A stretch of 9,468 nucleotides of DNA from an uncultured Eubacteriales bacterium. GTDB taxonomy: Bacteria > Bacillota > Clostridia > Oscillospirales > Acutalibacteraceae. Under the pieces are notes generated by a model that was not told the DNA's origin, did not search any database, and saw only the letters and a list, made by a program, of their open reading frames with translations. This document shows positions 5,996 through 9,468 of the stretch, piece by piece. The stretch spans positions 1-9,468 of the forward strand of contig CAKSDA010000057.1 of assembly GCA_934444895.1 (NCBI GenBank), read 5' to 3'. Numbering within the stretch: the first letter of the stretch is position 1; every line of letters begins with the position of its first letter. A program made the position numbers and the translations under genes.

Positions 5996-6523
5996 TTATT
6001 TATATTCGGCGTTATATTTTTCAATGCTGTCGTTTATTATTTTAATTGCAGCGTCTCTTCCCATTATCTCATCAACCGCTGTTGTCTTTCCTTCCAGTTG
6101 CTTATAAACCGAAAAGAAATGGCGCATTTCATCAAACAAATGGCGGGGGAGCTCCTCAATGCTGTGGTAGGTGTTATATGTGGGATCGTTGAACGGAATT
6201 GCAATAACCTTTTCATCATGCTCGCCGCCGTCGAGCATTGTTAAAACACCTATGGGATAACATTTTACAAGAACCAGCGGATCAATAGGTTCATTACACA
6301 AAACCAAAACATCCAAAGGATCGCCGTCCTCTGACAGTGTGCGCGGAATAAATCCGTAATTAGCGGGATATTGCATAGAAGTATAAAGAATTCTGTCCAG
6401 AATTATGCAGCCTGTAGCCTTGTCTAATTCATATTTCTTTTTGCTTCCTTTTTTAATTTCGATAACCGATAAAAAATTTTCTGCGGTAATACGCTCCGGA
6501 GCAACATCATGCCAAATATTCAT
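5996..6523 (-). CDS. ppa: Inorganic pyrophosphatase, family I
   Basis: This soluble cytosolic enzyme hydrolyses pyrophosphate to phosphate with Mg2+. The 175-residue length is typical of bacterial family I enzymes. The signature EDGDPLDVLV (65-74) supplies metal ligands Asp66 and Asp71, and LDGGEHDEKVIAI (97-109) supplies Asp98 and Asp103, matching Asp65, Asp70, Asp97 and Asp102 of the E. coli enzyme. The substrate-side motif YPANYGFIPRTL (52-63) is also intact, as are the early Glu and Lys residues in VIEIKKGSKKKYELDK. The start is ATG with AAGGAGG at ideal spacing. It lies 55 bases after mnmA on the same strand with no convincing promoter between, so it is probably the last gene of the iscS2-mnmA-ppa transcript. 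That placement may be coincidental, since PPi removal serves all biosynthesis. Confidence 0.95.
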   Translation of the reverse strand: MNIWHDVAPERITAENFLSVIEIKKGSKKKYELDKATGCIILDRILYTSMQYPANYGFIPRTLSEDGDPLDVLVLCNEPIDPLVLVKCYPIGVLTMLDGGEHDEKVIAIPFNDPTYNTYHSIEELPRHLFDEMRHFFSVYKQLEGKTTAVDEIMGRDAAIKIINDSIEKYNAEYK

Positions 6524-6578
6524 TAAAATCCTCCTTAAAACCTATATGTGTCTATACTGTAAAACTAATAAATATCAC

Positions 6579-7676
6579 CTAAATTATAATTCCGCCGCCG
6601 GCTACAAATCCGTCATGGTAAAACACAAGAGATTGACCGGGGGTAATCGCCCTTACAGGCTCATCAAAAGTACATGTTATTTCATCAGGCCCGGTGCGCT
6701 CTATTAAACAGGGCGCACCCTTGTGATTATATCTTATTTTTGCCATAAATCTTTCCGGCTTTCCGTAAGGCAGATCAGAAATTCCCATAAAATTCAAACG
6801 GTCAGCCTTCAGGGTGTTAAGCCAAAGATCTTTCGAATCTCCAACAGTTACTTCATTTGTTTTTGGATTAATTTTTGTTACAAATACACGGTGCCCCATA
6901 GGCAGGTTTAGCCCTCTGCGCTGACCTATGGTATAGCACGCAATACCATTGTGCTGACCAAGAATTTCACCGCTTTTTGTGACGAAATTGCCTTTTGGCA
7001 GTTTTTTTTCGGTCTCCTGCTCAATAAACGACGCATAGTCTCCGTCCGGGACAAAGCAGATTTCCTGACTGTCATGTTTGTGAGCTACCGGAAGATTTGC
7101 CTGTTCTGCGATTTTCCTGACTTCCGGTTTAGTAAGGTCTCCAAGAGGCATCAGGGTATGCTCAAGCTGATGTTGAGTAAGTCCGTATAGAGCATATGAC
7201 TGATCTTTTTCGGCAGTTGCAGATACGGCTATTGCATATCTGTCATCTTTAGTTTTTACTATCTTTGCATAATGCCCGGTTGCAATGTAGTCCGCTCCGA
7301 TGGCAATACTCTTTTTAAAAAGAGATTCCCATTTGACATATTTATTGCAGGCAATGCACGGGTTAGGAGTCCTTCCGCTTAAATATTCCGATACAAAGTA
7401 GTCGATAACGGTCTCCTTAAACTCTTTTTTAAAGTTCATTACATAGTAGGGAATATCAAGTATTTGCGCTACCCGCCGTGCGTCCTCAACCGCAGAAACA
7501 CCGCAACATCCGCCCTCGTTTTCTAAATGACATTCGCTTTCGTCCTGCCAGATTTGCATGGTAACACCAATAACATTATAACCCTGTTGTTTTAAAAGAT
7601 ACGCTGCCACCGAAGAATCTACTCCGCCGGACATTCCCACAACAACAGTTTTCCCTTTTTTATTTTCAAAACTCAT
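6579..7676 (-). CDS. mnmA: tRNA-specific 2-thiouridylase MnmA
   Basis: MnmA adenylates U34 of the Lys, Glu and Gln tRNAs and replaces its 2-oxygen with sulfur, giving s2U at the wobble position. The 365 residues are full length. The PP-loop ATP-binding motif GMSGGVDSS is at 14-22. The two catalytic cysteines are Cys107 in GRTPNPCIACN and Cys207 in HDSQEICFVPDG. The central tRNA-binding segment includes ATGHYAKI (132-139), and YTIGQRRGL (248-256) precedes the C-terminal beta-barrel domains. GCCGVSAVEDARRVA (56-70) is the usual form in Gram-positives. The start ATG has AAGGAGA 10 bases upstream. It follows the second iscS by 39 bases, and that desulfurase is the natural persulfide donor; relay proteins of the E. 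coli Tus type are not seen here. The gene lies near tRNA genes, but those are tRNA-Leu, not MnmA substrates. Confidence 0.96.
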   Translation of the reverse strand: MSFENKKGKTVVVGMSGGVDSSVAAYLLKQQGYNVIGVTMQIWQDESECHLENEGGCCGVSAVEDARRVAQILDIPYYVMNFKKEFKETVIDYFVSEYLSGRTPNPCIACNKYVKWESLFKKSIAIGADYIATGHYAKIVKTKDDRYAIAVSATAEKDQSYALYGLTQHQLEHTLMPLGDLTKPEVRKIAEQANLPVAHKHDSQEICFVPDGDYASFIEQETEKKLPKGNFVTKSGEILGQHNGIACYTIGQRRGLNLPMGHRVFVTKINPKTNEVTVGDSKDLWLNTLKADRLNFMGISDLPYGKPERFMAKIRYNHKGAPCLIERTGPDEITCTFDEPVRAITPGQSLVFYHDGFVAGGGIII

Positions 7677-7715
7677 ATGGCTGTTTTCTCCTTGAAACTT
7701 GCCGAACTTTTAAAT

Positions 7716-8867
7716 TCAAAATTCACAGGTTCTAAGTTTGCTTACTGCTTTTGCAACGGCGTCTGCCGCAATATTAAGCTCTTCCTTTGTGTTTTCATAA
7801 GACAGAGTGAATCTTACAGCGCTGCGTGCCAGATCGTCTGAAAGGCCAATCGCTTTTAGCACATGCGACGGATCCAGTGAACCTGACGAACATGCCGATC
7901 CGCTTGAAACATATATGTCCTGCATATCAAGCATTATGATTATGGACTCACCGTCCGCAGAACAAAAGCTTATGTTTATGTTGTTTGAAAGTCGGTTGTT
8001 TAAATTTTGCGGACCGTTTAGCTTTATGTCCGGAATTTTCGCTTTTAACGCAGTAATAAAATATTTTTGTAAATCTCGCTCAACAAACGCCCTTTTTTCA
8101 ATATCCTGATTTGCAAACTCTGCCGCATAGCCCATGCCGACAATCGCCGGAACATTTTCCGTTCCCGCACGGCGATTATGCTCCTGCGCGCCGCCGCGAA
8201 TAAGCGCAGGCACCTTAATATCCTTCCTTATATATAAAAATCCGACGCCCTTCGGACCGTTAAATTTATGTCCGCTTGCGCTTAACATGTCAATGTTCAT
8301 TTCAAGAACATTCAGCGGAATATGTCCGAAAGCCTGTACTGCATCAGTATGAAAAATTATACCGTTTTTGCGGCATATACTGCCGATTCTTTTTATAGGT
8401 TGAATTGTTCCTATTTCATTGTTGGCAGTCATAACCGAAACTAAAATTGTATTTTGTTTAACAGCATTTTCAATATCAGCAGGGGAAACGCTGCCGAATT
8501 CATCAACATCAAGATAGGTAATGTCGGCGCCGCGCTCTCTTTCAAGATATTTGCAGGTATTAAGCACCGAAGGATGTTCAATTTTAGTAGTTATAATATG
8601 ATTTCCTTTTAATTTAAAGGCCTCAAATGCCGAAATAATTGCCCAGTTGTTAGCCTCGCTGCCTCCGGAAGTAAAAAAAACCTCGTTTGCATGGCAGTTT
8701 ATAACCTTTGAAACCTGATCTCGCGCCTTTGTGACGGCTTCTTTGCTTTTTTGACCTAGTTTATAAATGGAAGAGGGATTGCCGTAATTTTCAGAAAACC
8801 ATGGGAGCATTTTTTCGGTTACCGCAGCGGAAGTTTTTGTTGTAGCTGCATTATCTAAATATATCAA
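7716..8867 (-). CDS. Second cysteine desulfurase (IscS/NifS family), paired with MnmA
   Basis: This 383-residue PLP enzyme yields persulfide sulfur from cysteine. Motifs: YLDNAATT (3-10), EHPS with His98, HTDAVQAFG (173-181), PLP lysine Lys201 in SGHKFNGPKG, RRAGTEN (232-238), and catalytic Cys326 in SSGSACSSGS. It is clearly homologous to the first desulfurase but well diverged, so an old duplication or separate origin is likely rather than a recent copy. The start is TTG (8865-8867), giving the standard MIYLDNAATT beginning, with AAGGAGGGG 8 bases upstream. It has its own strong promoter and leads the unit with mnmA and ppa. The context points to a role in tRNA thiolation rather than Fe-S assembly, but class I desulfurases often serve several acceptors. 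Confidence 0.93.
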   Translation of the reverse strand: MIYLDNAATTKTSAAVTEKMLPWFSENYGNPSSIYKLGQKSKEAVTKARDQVSKVINCHANEVFFTSGGSEANNWAIISAFEAFKLKGNHIITTKIEHPSVLNTCKYLERERGADITYLDVDEFGSVSPADIENAVKQNTILVSVMTANNEIGTIQPIKRIGSICRKNGIIFHTDAVQAFGHIPLNVLEMNIDMLSASGHKFNGPKGVGFLYIRKDIKVPALIRGGAQEHNRRAGTENVPAIVGMGYAAEFANQDIEKRAFVERDLQKYFITALKAKIPDIKLNGPQNLNNRLSNNINISFCSADGESIIIMLDMQDIYVSSGSACSSGSLDPSHVLKAIGLSDDLARSAVRFTLSYENTKEELNIAADAVAKAVSKLRTCEF

Positions 8868-8963
8868 TTCGGTTTCCCCTCCTTATTTTATTTTGCAAAC
8901 TTTTTAAGACTATATATTTTTAAATATTATAAAACTGTTTTGCAGCGGCATTATAATACAATA

Positions 8964-8992
8964 ATTATAGCATAAAATTTATAAAATTCCAA
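8964..8992 (-). promoter_or_regulatory. Strong promoter of the second iscS-mnmA-ppa unit
   Basis: On the minus strand TTGGAA (8987-8992), a 17-base spacer ending in TGC, and a perfect TATAAT (8964-8969) form a consensus promoter with an extended -10. Predicted start is near 8957, leaving an A/T-rich leader of about 90 bases before the TTG codon. I see no riboswitch or T-box in that leader. Confidence 0.75.
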
Positions 8993-9130
8993 CGGAATAT
9001 TTGAATGAGAAAATATATTAATTGGTCATTTTTTGCTTTTTGCCTGTGACACTAGGCACTTGATAGTCGAACTTTTAATGGCTTCACTTACCGCCAGTCT
9101 AAAAAATACTAAAAAAACATATATTAAACA
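8993..9130. other. Intergenic stretch with no gene seen
   Basis: These bases separate the divergent iscS2 and tRNA promoters within a larger gene-free region (8868-9249). The only structure noted is a short 5-bp hairpin, TGCCT (9041-9045) with AGGCA (9054-9058), without a T-run, so it is not a convincing terminator. Confidence 0.5.
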
Positions 9131-9159
9131 TTGATTATTTTAAAAAACTGTGATATACT
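9131..9159 (+). promoter_or_regulatory. Strong promoter for the tRNA-Leu region
   Basis: TTGATT (9131-9136), a 17-base spacer and TATACT (9154-9159), preceded by TGA as an extended -10, predict a start near 9166. The transcript would run through both tRNA-like segments. Its leader before 9250 can form a small GGCAT/ATGCC hairpin (9182-9186 with 9209-9213). Confidence 0.65.
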
Positions 9160-9249
9160 TTATAGGCATTTAAATTTGCTTGGCATTTGTAGACTAAAAA
9201 TTAAAGGTATGCCTGCAATTTGCAAAATTTAAGTATATTTTAAGTATAT

Positions 9250-9288
9250 GCGGATATGGCGGAATAGGCAGACGCGCTAGATTCAGGT
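9250..9288 (+). pseudogene. tRNA-Leu(CAG) 5' half, truncated after the anticodon loop
   Basis: These 39 bases match the 5' part of the downstream tRNA-Leu with only two differences: GCGGATA against GCGGGTA in the acceptor, and CTAGA against TTAGA in the anticodon stem. Acceptor 5' strand, D-arm, 5' anticodon stem and the loop TTCAGGT (anticodon CAG) are intact. The next bases are AACGC instead of the TCTAG needed to close the stem. No long variable arm, TTCRA T-loop or TATCCGC acceptor strand follows before 9411. It is therefore unlikely to yield a functional tRNA. Confidence 0.7.
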
Positions 9289-9411
9289 AACGCCATCTCG
9301 GTGTAAATTCGGTAAAACCGCAGAAATGCGTTTTTATTATTGCGGATCAAGAAAAACGCTCCGCCTCGGTTGTCCTCGCCGTGTAAAATTTAGAGGATGA
9401 AAACTTAATAT

Positions 9412-9468
9412 GCGGGTATGGCGGAATAGGCAGACGCGTTAGATTCAGGTTCTAATGATCGCAAGGTC
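9412..9468 (+). tRNA. tRNA-Leu(CAG), 3' end cut by the window edge
   Basis: Acceptor 5' strand GCGGGTA, D-arm with GCGGAATAGGCAGACGC, anticodon stem TTAGA (9439-9443) pairing with TCTAA (9451-9455), loop TTCAGGT with anticodon CAG at 9446-9448, and the beginning of the long class II variable arm (TGATCGCAAGGTC) are all as expected for leucine tRNA. It reads CUG codons. The T-arm and 3' acceptor lie beyond the window. Confidence 0.9.

Noticed and set aside
9041..9058. Terminator-like hairpin TGCCT/AGGCA
   Set aside because: Only 5 bp of stem and no T-run on either strand in the right place.
9289..9411. Group I intron inside the first tRNA-Leu
   Set aside because: The stretch is too short, shows none of the conserved core segments I looked for, and no 3' exon with TATCCGC follows.

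Overview
The window looks like chromosomal DNA from an anaerobic, endospore-forming, low-GC Firmicute, probably a member of the Clostridia. The evidence is a recognisable C-terminal part of the sporulation regulator SpoIIID at the left edge, a sodium-pump decarboxylase beta subunit, A+T-rich intergenic DNA, strong AGGAGG-type ribosome binding sites and TTG starts. No taxon can be fixed more closely from the sequence alone.

Layout, left to right. (1) 1-210, + strand: the tail of spoIIID, with its reading frame broken within the first 70 bases. (2) 271-307: a strong hairpin terminator that closes the minus-strand block. (3) 323-1631, minus: a two-gene unit encoding an OadB/GcdB-type Na+-translocating decarboxylase beta subunit and a 47-residue single-span OadG-like partner. 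Its own promoter overlaps a 16-bp perfect palindrome. (4) 1682-3315, minus: an iscU/nifU scaffold and iscS pair making an iron-sulfur assembly unit. (5) 3534-5711, + strand, diverging from iscS: two consecutive COG0523 (CobW/P47K) GTPases. The first is a canonical metallochaperone with a very long His/Asp/Glu tract. The second lacks the CxCC metal motif and appears fused to a C-terminal domain like that of the YcgQ/DUF1980 (TIGR03943) proteins. (6) 5996-8867, minus, transcribed as iscS2 - mnmA - ppa: a second cysteine desulfurase, the tRNA 2-thiouridylase and a family I inorganic pyrophosphatase. (7) 9131-9468, + strand: a promoter, a tRNA-Leu(CAG) 5' half that stops matching at the end of the anticodon loop, and 162 bp later the start of what looks like an intact tRNA-Leu(CAG), cut by the window end.

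How the genes fit together. Sulfur and metal handling dominate. IscS/IscU would build Fe-S clusters, while the second IscS is placed to give persulfide sulfur to MnmA for s2U34 in tRNA. Pyrophosphatase removes PPi; MnmA adenylation of tRNA yields PPi, although ppa also serves general metabolism. The COG0523 pair next to the Fe-S unit suggests metal (probably zinc) allocation. The carboxyltransferase and biotin carrier that the OadB pump needs are not in the window.

The most unusual items are the CobW-like/DUF1980-like fusion protein paired with the His-rich GTPase, the operator-like palindrome at the oadB promoter, the truncated tRNA-Leu duplicate, the CX2CX2CX2C tail on IscU, and the broken spoIIID.
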